NCBI GenBank assembly: GCA_946902875.1
Contig: OX336340.1
Location: 5,787,739-5,851,738 of the forward strand
Length of the DNA stretch: 64,000 nucleotides
Direction: 5' to 3'
DNA from: Nematopogon swammerdamellus
Taxonomy: Eukaryota > Arthropoda > Insecta > Lepidoptera > Adelidae
Positions 23,801 through 35,800 of the stretch are shown piece by piece. Position 1 is the first letter of the stretch. Each line of letters starts with the position of its first letter. A program made the position numbers and the translations under genes. The notes beneath the pieces are model-generated. The model was not told the DNA's origin. It saw nothing but the letters and a program-made list of their open reading frames with translations, and searched no databases.

Positions 23801-26800
23801 GGATTGATCGCTGCGTCCGCGGCGCGCGCGCAACGGGTGGGCCGCGGCGTGACCCCGCGGCCCCAGCCAACAGAAAAATACAAATCCTTCATAGGAGGCC
23901 ACACGATCCACCCGTGAGCCTTCTGCTATATCTCGAAAATTAGACGGTAAAAGTAGCAAATTTTTATTTTCCTTACAAATTACCGCATTTTATAAACTTT
24001 GTGATGAAAATCTCAAGTTGATGAAAATTACGGATATAATGAGTTTGGCTTGGCCCGAACCGAAAAGTACGCTAGGCCCACCGGTGGGTCGTATGGCGTT
24101 CAACGTGTTAATTGTGGGCTGATTTTGAAAATTCTTTTTTTGTTTGGTAGGTCATACTTCAGAGGTGCTCCCATTGAAATTTTATTGAAATTGATTGAGC
24201 GGTTTATGAAAAAGCAACAAAATACTATTGGTGTGTGGTTACCTTCAGCAAAACTTTTGTGATGTGGGCTTTTTCAGCAATTTGCAGTTTGACACATGGC
24301 GAATAATTCTGTACCACTTCAACCGATTTCGATTATTCGATTTCGATTATTGTTTTTTATGTAATATTGTTTTAAAAATATAAAACCGACTTAAAAAAAA
24401 TAAACTAGAACTAAAAAGTATTAAATAGGTAGAATAGGTACCTAATATTTTGAAATTTTCTCTGTCATTGTATTGAAATACATGAATCGATATTGTCATT
24501 CATATTCGGACCCTTGTTTCATGAATATTCTAAATTTGAAATCTTTTCCGACCGGCCAGATGCGTTTAATATATTATAATACGAGTACGAGTACCATCGA
24601 GCTGGTCTGATGATGGAGACGGAAGGTGGCCATAGGAACTCCTAAACTACACATGATAAACCCATCGTGTTTGGGCTCGTTGAATTTGTCATCACGAGCA
24701 ATTTACTTTAGACCTAGGAGATTCTCAATTCGACGGTATGTTTTCTTTTTTTGGATGTTTGTTACGCGATTACTCCGTCAATTATTGTGGGCCGATTTTG
24801 AAAATTCTTTTTTTTTGTTTGAAAGGGGATAACCATGACGTGGTTCCATTTTAATTTGGTCGAGATCAGACTGGAAAGCGAGGCGGAATCGCGAGGCCGA
24901 AGGTCGAGCGATTCCGCCGAGTACATTAATAGCAAAAAATTCCAAAAAAAACTGTGAAATAAAAAACTATTTAAAAAAATATATAAAAACCGCCTTCAAA
25001 AATGTATGAAATAAAAAAAATCGAACCCTAGAGTTGAAGGCGGTGCTAAAGCAAGCAAAAATGATACATGAAAGAAAACATGCGTGGATGATATCCTTTG
25101 TGATTTGTGTAGCCTTCTTTAGCACCGCCTTCAACTCTAGGGTTCGATTTTTTTAATTTCATAAATTTTTTAAGGCAGTTTTCATATTTTTTTTTACATA
25201 CAATGCTGACATTATTAGAATGAAGAGTGACGAGTATTTGTTTAACTGTTCAACTAAATAAATACGTTCTATCCACAGAGCACGGAATACCGCGCGCGCG
25301 CGCGCGGGGGTATTCCGTGCTCTGTGTGGATCTATCTATTAAAAGCGCACAAACAGGAAATTACAATCATAATAATATTTTGTTCCGTATACCAAATAAT
25401 TTTCAAAACATTTTTTTATTTTATTTAATTTGATTATGACAATTAAACTAACACTTCTTGTGTTAGTTTAATTGTAAATTGTCATAATTTTATTATTCAA
25501 ATATAATTAAAAATTTTGGAATTTACATAAATAATGTTCTTTATAAATATAAATGAAAGCGCCATCTTTTGTCTAGTAGCAGTAATTCTACAGCCTAGTG
25601 ACAATTAAAGGTACCTAGATACATGTTGTATTTCAACTAGATAGCGCCCTTAGTATAGAAGTATTAACAAACATTAACGCCACCTGTTTGTTTTACGACA
25701 ACATCAAGAAAAATTATTAACGCCCTCTGTTGGTTTTACGATTTACAACGTTACCAAATTTGTTATATGGAGTGGTCTATCTGTCCCGACAGGGTTATAA
25801 AATCAATGTCTAATGTACAACCTGGGATCCTTCAAACATTATGTGAATTCGCAGCCTCCGTAAATATCCTGATGCCCGTGGGCGCCGTCGGACTACACCT
25901 CGGCGTTAGTCTGGCGCGCGCCATATTATGTCGTGCTTCCCATAAAAAATAAAAAATAATATAAAATAAATTTTGTACCGTGTGGGGTTGATCCTTTAAA
26001 AGAATAGCCCCACTGCATCTCTCCCCGAGTATGTCGTAAAAGGCGACTAAGGGATATGTCTCCCTTCTTATTATTACTAGGTGGTAGGGTTTAACCCGTC
26101 CGAGTTGGTACCACCGCACTGAATGAAAGGTCGGTCGAAACGGCTATGTAAATAGTTCGTGTTTTCCGTCCAGTTCAGTGTAGCCGGCGCGACGAAGGGA
26201 AGCGTGACGTGGCACCAAGTTCACCCGGTGTTATGGGCTGACATCACGGATGTTGTAGGTGATGTAGCCAACCGTGTCAGTTTCCATAAAAAATTTTTTT
26301 TAAAAAATCTCTGGTACGGCACCTTCACTGAACATCTAAGGAAAACGCGATATTTTTTCATAGACTAGATGGTATCAATCCGGACGCATTATACGTTACC
26401 ACCTAAGGTAAGGGAAGGGACCTTCAGTTTTACGTGGAATCAGAACCACGGTCAGCCTCCAACGGTCGAGCGGTCACCCATCCAAGTACTGACCGCGCTG
26501 GGTTGCTTAACAAAAGTCGACCGACCGCACCACTGACCTACCGAGGCTGACCGAAGTGCGAGTCAAACTTGCGTGGAGAGGGTTCCGTACCATTTCGTTT
26601 TCCGTGAGAACTTTAAGACTTAGGATTTTCATTAGGTTTTCCTGTAAACTATAAGAGAAGCAGTATAGTCGATTTTTTTTCAAAATTGAAGACTAATTAT
26701 TTTCGAAAATAACGCAGATGCTCGATTTTCGTATATTTTCTTTAATATATTTTAAACTATGCTTTTAAAATTGTATAAAAATATTTATGTCAAAAATTTC

Positions 26801-29800
26801 GGGAGGGTTACATAGACACTCAAATAAACACGTTACGCAAAAAAAAAATATGTTTTTAGCAATACTTTTCGAGAAATTTAACAAAACATGTTTGCTACCT
26901 AAGCATTAACCTGTGTGTAACAGTAGGTAGCTTGCATTGTACGGGGTCAATGACCGTAATAGGTTCAAACGCAGAACAGCTGTTTGTTGTAAGTAAGTCA
27001 CAAGGTCACTATGATTGGTTTTTACAGCTACTTATTTGATTTAATTTTTTTGTTAGGAGAAAAAATGCTCCTATAAACGTATGTTCTTTTCTTACGTAAA
27101 GTGTTTATTTGAGTGCGTATGTAACCCTCCCGAAATTTTTGTCATAAATAACGAAGCACCTTATATATGGACCAAAATTACGTTTGAGAAAATATGCTGG
27201 ACAGACGGACAGACATACACGAGTGTAATCCTATAAGGTTTCCGTTTTTTTGCCCTCTTTTGAGGTACGGAACCCTAAAAATAGTAAAATTTCGTTTTAT
27301 TGTCGTAAAGATACCTAGATATATATATATATCGCCCTTGCCTCTTACTAGGTGGTAGGCACAAATAGTGGCCAACTGGGTTGATACCACCGCACTGGAT
27401 GTAAGATGACCGCATAGCAGACTCCGCTGTGTTCTGCTCTAGTCCATTATAGCCAGCAATCTAAAGGAAAGTCTCCGGTGTGGCACCTTCTCTGAGGTGA
27501 TAGTGGCTGTTCGGAGCATGCGCTCTGTCTGGCCTCTGGATTACATAAAAAAATACCCCCCAATGGAAAATAGGTGTGATGTTACGCGTGTATTTCTAGG
27601 AGTTCCATTGATTCGAGCACCAATGAGGATTCAGTCGGCAAGGCGGGCTTCATCTCAACATCAGAATCAGGAAGGTAAAATTATTTTGACATTGAAAATG
27701 TATTTTCGATCGCTTCAGTATAGTCCCCGATTTCCAGCGAGAGTGCGAATTCGCCCTGATGTCGTGAGAATGTCAAATGACGCGTATCGACGAGGGCTAA
27801 AAGATGGTAAAAAAAATAATTAAAAAAGTTTGAAAGTTTTTTAGAAAATCACAAAAAACCGCTTAAAATAGTAGTTTTTAAGGGGTTCAAAAAAGGCACT
27901 TTTAAACATTTTCTAAATATATATTTTAAAGTTTTATATTTTTCAATGGTAGGTTGACACAATATCTGGGGTGATTTTTTTATTTTTATAAAAAAGTTAA
28001 AAGTTTTGGAGTTACGAGTGTGATTTTTTTTTATTTTCCGTTACGCGAGTTACTAGTCGTCTTTATCTTGCAGTGTGAGTAGTAAAATGGTTTTCGTGTA
28101 AGTATAAGTACTTGAAATGTTTTTTTAATAATTTTTGTAAATTTTTCAAAATTTACATATTTTTTTATACTTAATATTATTTATAAGTTTGTTTTTAGTT
28201 TTTGGTTATAGTTTTTTAAGTCATTTTCAGTGTACGCGAATTTCATTCTTCATGTAATCCATGAGATCTGTAAATATTTTCAATAATATGTAGCAAAATG
28301 TTTATTTGTTTGTTTGTGTATTGAGTATTCATTGAGTTTTTATTTAGTATTCATTGAGTATTTATTGAGCACTAGCTGAGCCCGCGGCTCCGCTCGCGTA
28401 AAATTCGTATTTCAAAGAAGACAGTAAGTAACTATGGGCGAGGCCGAAGGCCGAGCTGCGTTCAGGAAGTCGATAAACCATATCTATGAAAGTAAGTACG
28501 AGTAAGGGCGAGGCCGAAGGCAAGCTGCGTTAAGGTAAACGATAAACCTTGTCAAATAAAGTAAGTAACTAACGGCGAGGCTTCAGGCTGAACTTTATTC
28601 TAGAAAGAAAATAAACCTTCTCGAAGAAAGTAAGTAACTGAGGGCGAGGCCGAAGGCCGAGCTGCGTTTAGGAAGACGATAAACCTTCTCGAAAAAGTAA
28701 GTAACTGAGGGCGAGGCAGAATACCGACCTGCGTTCAGAAAGACTATAAACCTTATCGAAGAAAGTAAGTAACTAAGGGCGAGGCCGAAGGCCGAGCTGC
28801 GTTCAGAAAGACCATGAACCTTCACGAAGACAGTAAGTAACTGAGGGCGAGGCCGAAGGCTGAGCTGCGTTCAGGAAGGCGATAAACCTTATCTAAGAAA
28901 GTATGTAACTAAGGGCGAGGCCGAAGGCCGAGCTGCATTCAGAAAGACTATAAACCTTCTCGAAGAAAGTAAGTAACTGAAAGCGAGGCCGAAGGCCGAG
29001 CTACGTTCAGGAAGACCATAAACCTTCTCAAAGAAAGTAAGTAATTAAGGGCGAGGCCGAAGGCCGAGCTGCGTTCAGGAAGACTATAAACCTTATCGAA
29101 GAAAGTATGTAACTAAGGGCGAGGCCGAAGGCCGAGCTGCGTTCAGAAAGACTATAAACCTTCTCGAAGAAAGTAAGTAACTGAAAGCGAGGCCGAAGGC
29201 CGAGCTACGTTCAGGAAGACCATAAACCTTCTCAAAGAAAGTAAGTAACAAATGGCGAGGCCGAAGGCCGAGCTGCGTTCAGGAAGACGATAAACCTTAT
29301 CTAAGAAAGTAAGTAATTAAGGGCGAGGCCGAAGGCCGAGCTACGTTCAGGAAGACCATAAACCTTCTCGAAGAAAGTAAGTAACTGAGGGCGAGGCCGA
29401 AGGCCGAGCGGCGTTCAGGAAGACTACAAACGTTCTCGAAGAAAGTAAGTAATTAAGGGCGAGGCCGAAGGCCAAGCTGCATTCAGAAAGACCATGAACC
29501 TTCTCGAAGACAGTAAGTAACTGAGGGCGAGGCCGAAGGCCGAGCTGCGTTCAGGAAGGCGATAAACCTTATCTAAGAATGTAAGTAATTAAGGGCGAGG
29601 CCGAAGGCCGAGCTACGTTCAGGAAGACCATAAGACCATAATCCATACTAATATTATAAATTCGAAAGTAACTCTGTTGTCTGTCTGTCTGTCTGTCTGT
29701 TACCTTTTCAGGCCTAAACCGCTGAACAGATTTCAATAAAATATTGCACGGAGATGAATTGCATCCCGAGGACGGACATAGGCTACTTTTTGTCTCAAAA

Positions 29801-32800
29801 AACAACCCTTAAGGGGGTGAAATAGGGGATGAAAGTTTGTATGCGGAACTCAGCATTTCTCAAGTTAGGGATATGACAATTTATATTTGGGCTTTTGGTA
29901 TGAAATAAAGAAATACGTGTTTCGGCGTTTTTGCTAAATCAACCCCTAAATTAAAATAGGGGTTGATTTCAAAATTAGATTTTAGGATTTTATGAAATTT
30001 TGTACGGAGCTGAATTGCATCCTGAGGAAGAACATAGGCTACCTTTTGTCTCAAAAAACACCCCTTAACGGGGTGAAATAGGGGATGAAAGATTGTATGG
30101 GGAACCCATCATTTCTCAAGTTAGGGATATGAAAATTCATATTTAGGCTTTTGGTATAAAATAAAGAATTACGTGTTTCAGCGTTTTTGCTAAATCAACC
30201 CTTAAATTAAAATAGGGCATGATTTCAAAATTAGGTTTCAGGATTTTAAATGATTTTAAATAATTTTATCCATACTGGGGGTGGTTTTGAAGAGTGGGGT
30301 TGAGGTGGGGGGGAGGGGTCCGCGGGGAGAGGGGAAGGGAGGATAATTTAATCTCTATCTTCTTTTCTCTATCTCTACTTCTTATAAAAGGAAACGTCTG
30401 TTTGCATGTATGTATGTATGTTTGAGGTACACTCGGAACCACTTAACAGATTTTTATGCGGTTTTCACCAATGTAAAGAGTAGTTCTTCAGGCTCACTAT
30501 AGTAGGCTATCCATACTAATATTATAAATTCGAAAGTAACTCTGTTGTCTGTCTGTCTGTCTGTCTGTTACCTTTTCAGGCCTAAACCGCTGAACAGATT
30601 TCGATAAAATATTGCACGGAGATGAATTGCATCCCGAGGACGGACATAGGCTACTTTTTGTCTCAAAAAACAACCCTTAAGGGGGTGAAATAGGGGATGA
30701 AAGTTTGTATGCGGAACTCAGCATTTCTCAAGTTAGGGATATGACAATTTATATTTGGGCTTTTGGTATGAAATAAAGAAATACGTGTTTCGGCGTTTTT
30801 GCTAAATCAACCCCTAAATTAAAATAGGGGTTGATTTCAAAATTAGATTTTAGGATTTTATGAAATTTTGTACGGAGCTGAATTGCATCCTGAGGAAGAA
30901 CATAGGCTACCTTTTGTCTCAAAAAACACCCCTTAACGGGGTGAAATAGGGGATGAAAGATTGTATGGGGAACCCATCATTTCTCAAGTTAGGGATATGA
31001 AAATTCATATTTAGGCTTTTGGTATAAAATAAAGAATTACGTGTTTCAGCGTTTTTGCTAAATCAACCCTTAAATTAAAATAGGGCATGATTTCAAAATT
31101 AGGTTTCAGGATTTTAAATGATTTTAAATAATTTTATCCATACTGGGGGTGGTTTTGAAGAGTGGGGTTGAGGTGGGGGGGAGGGGTCCGCGGGGAGAGG
31201 GGAAGGGAGGATAATTTAATCTCTATCTTCTTTTCTCTATCTCTACTTCTTATAAAAGGAAACGTCTGTTTGCATGTATGTATGTATGTTTGAGGTACAC
31301 TCGGAACCACTTAACAGATTTTTATGCGGTTTTCACCAATGTAAAGAGTAGTTCTTCAGGCTCACTATAGTAGGCTATATACCATAAAGTTAAAAAGCCT
31401 TAGGGTTGAGCAGTATCAAAGAAAACGGAATTTAGTGTCGAATGGTCGTAATATATGGCGTTAGCAGTTCTGTTGCGTTGCGTTGGTGTAGTGTAGATAG
31501 ATGCTTTTGGTAGAAGATACGAGTAGAATAAGGAGTAGATATCTATACTTATAAAATTTTTAGTCCTGACTGACTGATCTATTAACGCACAGCCGAAACT
31601 ACTAAGTCTAGAAAGCTGAAATTTGGAACATAGGTTTATTTCATAACGTAAGAATCCGTTAAGGATTTTTTGGAAATTACAACTTTAAGGGGGGAAATCG
31701 GGACGACGACTTTGTGTGAAAGTTTTTTTTTTATGTAATATTATGGTCTTATGGTCTTCCTGAACGTAGCTCGGCCTTCGGCCTCGCCCTTAATTACTTA
31801 CATTCTTAGATAAGGTTTATCGCCTTCCTGAACGCAGCTCGGCCTTCGGCCTCGCCCTCAGTTACTTACTGTCTTCGAGAAGGTTCATGGTCTTTCTGAA
31901 TGCAGCTTGGCCTTCGGCCTCGCCCTTAATTACTTACTTTCTTCGAGAACGTTTGTAGTCTTCCTGAACGCCGCTCGGCCTTCGGCCTCGCCCTCAGTTA
32001 CTTACTTTCTTCGAGAAGGTTTATGGTCTTCCTGAACGTAGCTCGGCCTTCGGCCTCGCCCTTAATTACTTACTTTCTTAGATAAGGTTTATCGTCTTCC
32101 TGAACGCAGCTCGGCCTTCGGCCTCGCCATTTGTTACTTACTTTCTTTGAGAAGGTTTATGGTCTTCCTGAACGTAGCTCGGCCTTCGGCCTCGCTTTCA
32201 GTTACTTACTTTCTTCGAGAAGGTTTATAGTCTTTCTGAACGCAGCTCGGCCTTCGGCCTCGCCCTTAGTTACATACTTTCTTCGATAAGGTTTATAGTC
32301 TTCCTGAACGCAGCTCGGCCTTCGGCCTCGCCCTTAATTACTTACTTTCTTTGAGAAGGTTTATGGTCTTCCTGAACGTAGCTCGGCCTTCGGCCTCGCT
32401 TTCAGTTACTTACTTTCTTCGAGAAGGTTTATAGTCTTTCTGAACGCAGCTCGGCCTTCGGCCTCGCCCTTAGTTACATACTTTCTTAGATAAGGTTTAT
32501 CGCCTTCCTGAACGCAGCTCAGCCTTCGGCCTCGCCCTCAGTTACTTACTGTCTTCGTGAAGGTTCATGGTCTTTCTGAACGCAGCTCGGCCTTCGGCCT
32601 CGCCCATAGTTACTTACTGTCTTCTTTGAAATACGAATTTTACGCGAGCGGAGCCGCGGGCTCAGCTAGTATTACATAAAAAAAAAAACTTTCACACAAA
32701 GTCGTCGTCCCGATTTCCCCCCTTAAAGTTGTAATTTCCAAAAAATCCTTAACGGATTCTTACGTTATGAAATAAACCTATGTTCCAAATTTCAGCTTTC

Positions 32801-35800
32801 TAGACTTAGTAGTTTCGGCTGTGCGTTAATAGATCAGTCAGTCAGGACTAAAAATTTTATAAGTATAGATATCTACTCCTTATTCTACTCGTATCTTCTA
32901 CCAAAAGCATCTATCTACACTACACCAACGCAACGCAACAGAACTGCTAACGCCATATATTACGACCATTCGACACTAAATTCCGTTTTCTTTGATACTG
33001 CTCAACCCTAAGGCTTTTTAACTTTATGGTATATAGCCTACTATAGTGAGCCTGAAGAACTACTCTTTACATTGGTGAAAACCGCATAAAAATCTGTTAA
33101 GTGGTTCCGAGTGTACCTCAAACATACATACATACATGCAAACAGACGTTTCCTTTTATAAGAAGTAGAGATAGAGAAAAGAAGATAGAGATTAAATTAT
33201 CCTCCCTTCCCCTCTCCCCGCGGACCCCTCCCCCCCACCTCAACCCCACTCTTCAAAACCACCCCCAGTATGGATAAAATTATTTAAAATCATTTAAAAT
33301 CCTGAAACCTAATTTTGAAATCATGCCCTATTTTAATTTAAGGGTTGATTTAGCAAAAACGCTGAAACACGTAATTCTTTATTTTATACCAAAAGCCTAA
33401 ATATGAATTTTCATATCCCTAACTTGAGAAATGATGGGTTCCCCATACAATCTTTCATCCCCTATTTCACCCCGTTAAGGGGTGTTTTTTGAGACAAAAG
33501 GTAGCCTATGTTCTTCCTCAGGATGCAATTCAGCTCCGTACAAAATTTCATAAAATCCTAAAATCTAATTTTGAAATCAACCCCTATTTTAATTTAGGGG
33601 TTGATTTAGCAAAAACGCCGAAACACGTATTTCTTTATTTCATACCAAAAGCCCAAATATAAATTGTCATATCCCTAACTTGAGAAATGCTGAGTTCCGC
33701 ATACAAACTTTCATCCCCTATTTCACCCCCTTAAGGGTTGTTTTTTGAGACAAAAAGTAGCCTATGTCCGTCCTCGGGATGCAATTCATCTCCGTGCAAT
33801 ATTTTATCGAAATCTGTTCAGCGGTTTAGGCGTGAAAAGGTAACAGACAGACAGACAGACAGACAACAGAGTTACTTTCGAATTTATAATATTAGTATGG
33901 ATGGATAGTATGGATAGCCTACTATAGTGAGCCTGAAGAACTACTCTTTACATTGGTGTAAACCGCATAAAAATCTGTTAAGTGGTTCCGAGTGTACCTC
34001 AAACATACATACATACATGCAAACAGACGTTTCCTTTTATAAGAAGTAGAGATAGAGAAAAGAAGATAGAGATTAAATTATCCTCCCTTCCCCTCTCCCC
34101 GCGGACCCCTCCCCCCCCCCACCTCAACCCCACTCTTCAAAACCACCCCCAGTATGGATAAAATTATTTAAAATCATTTAAAATCCTGAAACCTAATTTT
34201 GAAATCATGCCCTATTTTAATTTAAGGGTTGATTTAGCAAAAACGCTGAAACACGTAATTCTTTATTTTATACCAAAAGCCTAAATATGAATTTTCATAT
34301 CCCTAACTTGAGAAATGATGGGTTCCCCATACAATCTTTCATCCCCTATTTCACCCCGTTAAGGGGTGTTTTTTGAGACAAAAGGTAGCCTATGTTCTTC
34401 CTCAGGATGCAATTCAGCTCCGTACAAAATTTCATAAAATCCTAAAATCTAATTTTGAAATCAACCCCTATTTTAATTTAGGGGTTGATTTAGCAAAAAC
34501 GCCGAAACACGTATTTCTTTATTTCATACCAAAAGCCCAAATATAAATTGTCATATCCCTAACTTAAGAAATGCTGAGTTCCGCATACAAACTTTCATCC
34601 CCTATTTCACCCCCTTAAGGGTTGTTTTTTGAGACAAAAAGTAGCCTATGTCCGTCCTCGGGATGCAATTCATCTCCGTGCAATATTTTATCGAAATCTG
34701 TTCAGCGGTTTAGGCGTGAAAAGGTAACAGACAGACAGACAGACAGACAACAGAGTTACTTTCGAATTTATAATATTAGTATGGAAGTATGGATTCATGA
34801 GTTTATTGAGTAAGGTAGTTATACAGCCCGGCACGTAAATTGGCCTCCGTGCGAGCGGGACAGCGTTATACCAACGATCGCATGCGTATAACGCCGTCCC
34901 TCTCGCACAGAGGCCAAGTTACGTGCCGTCTATTCTACAACTACTCTCTATGTCCGGTTCGATTACACCTTACTTACACCCAAGAAGAAGGTGGACTACA
35001 ACAACCACTCTCAAACATCCAATTACTGGAAGATATCCCTGCAAGGTATAATTCTGCCTTTGCCACCAATGATAATTTATACAGGGTGTCCCCGGACTAG
35101 TGTAGCTCCTTTAAAGAGGCTATTCTACGCTTTGTAACAAACATAATTAGTAAGGGAAGTAGGGTTCTAGGTACGCCTATTGCGGAGATATAAATTGTTA
35201 AAGTTATTAATGTAGTGTAATGTTGTAATGCTCTAATCGAGCGCGCGCGGGGCGCGGGGCAGCGGGCAGCGTGAATACGGACGGGAAGCGACGCGAGTGA
35301 ACGCAAACAGATAGCCCGCCCCGCCCGCGTACCGCTCGCGTCCCCGACCCGCGCCATTCCGCCTTGCGTTTCACAGTCGCGCGGTCTAAAGGCGCCCACA
35401 CATTGTTTTGGAGCAATAAAGTATTTTTATTCGAAGAGCCGTCAAGAATCTTTGGAGGTTTTTTTTTTGTTTACAAGTACCTACCTTACTTGATACATTA
35501 TTTAGTGACTACTTATCCACATAATGTATATCTATTTTCTAACATCTTATATAATGCAAATAGTTATCGAAAATACAGCTTAAGAGCAAGATTAATAAAT
35601 TTTACTGAAAATTCAGACTACAGAAGATTTAGTAAAGTATATTACGAAATTTGTATTAATTTCATAAAATTACGCATACTAAAATGTATGCAAGTTGGCC
35701 TAACGCATATCGTGAAAAACAAAAAAAGTTGGAAACATTAGAAGGCAGAAAACAGTACCATTGAGAGAATTCGCCATCGACACGGCGACGACGACGGCGC

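Larger units (their letters stand above)
28372..34793 (-). mobile_element. Outer Helitron (minus strand), split by a second copy
   Basis: On the minus strand the element starts TCCATACT at 34793 and ends with a GAGCC-GCG-GGCTC hairpin and CTAG at 28375-28372, inserted in A|T without target duplication: the classic Helitron signature. Order on the minus strand: two copies of an 878-bp module, a 350-bp module, then, after the inserted inner copy, a 68-bp minisatellite array of about 17-18 units. Net length without the insert is about 3.4 kb. No Rep/helicase reading frame is present, so it is non-autonomous. Confidence 0.8.

Noticed and set aside
28430..32640. CRISPR-like array because of regular 68-bp repeats
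   Set aside because: The units are directly tandem without unique spacers, in a eukaryotic Helitron.
28361..34810. 9-bp direct repeat TTTATTGAG on both sides of the 6.4-kb palindrome as a target-site duplication
   Set aside because: The element ends are TC/CTAG in an A|T site, and the restored empty site shows a local run of ATTGAG-type repeats, so the match is explained by the host sequence.
35364..35741. 125-codon plus-strand ORF before ppk A exon 5
   Set aside because: AT-rich composition, no domain, overlaps a dispersed repeat end; not compatible with the exon 4 to exon 5 phase.
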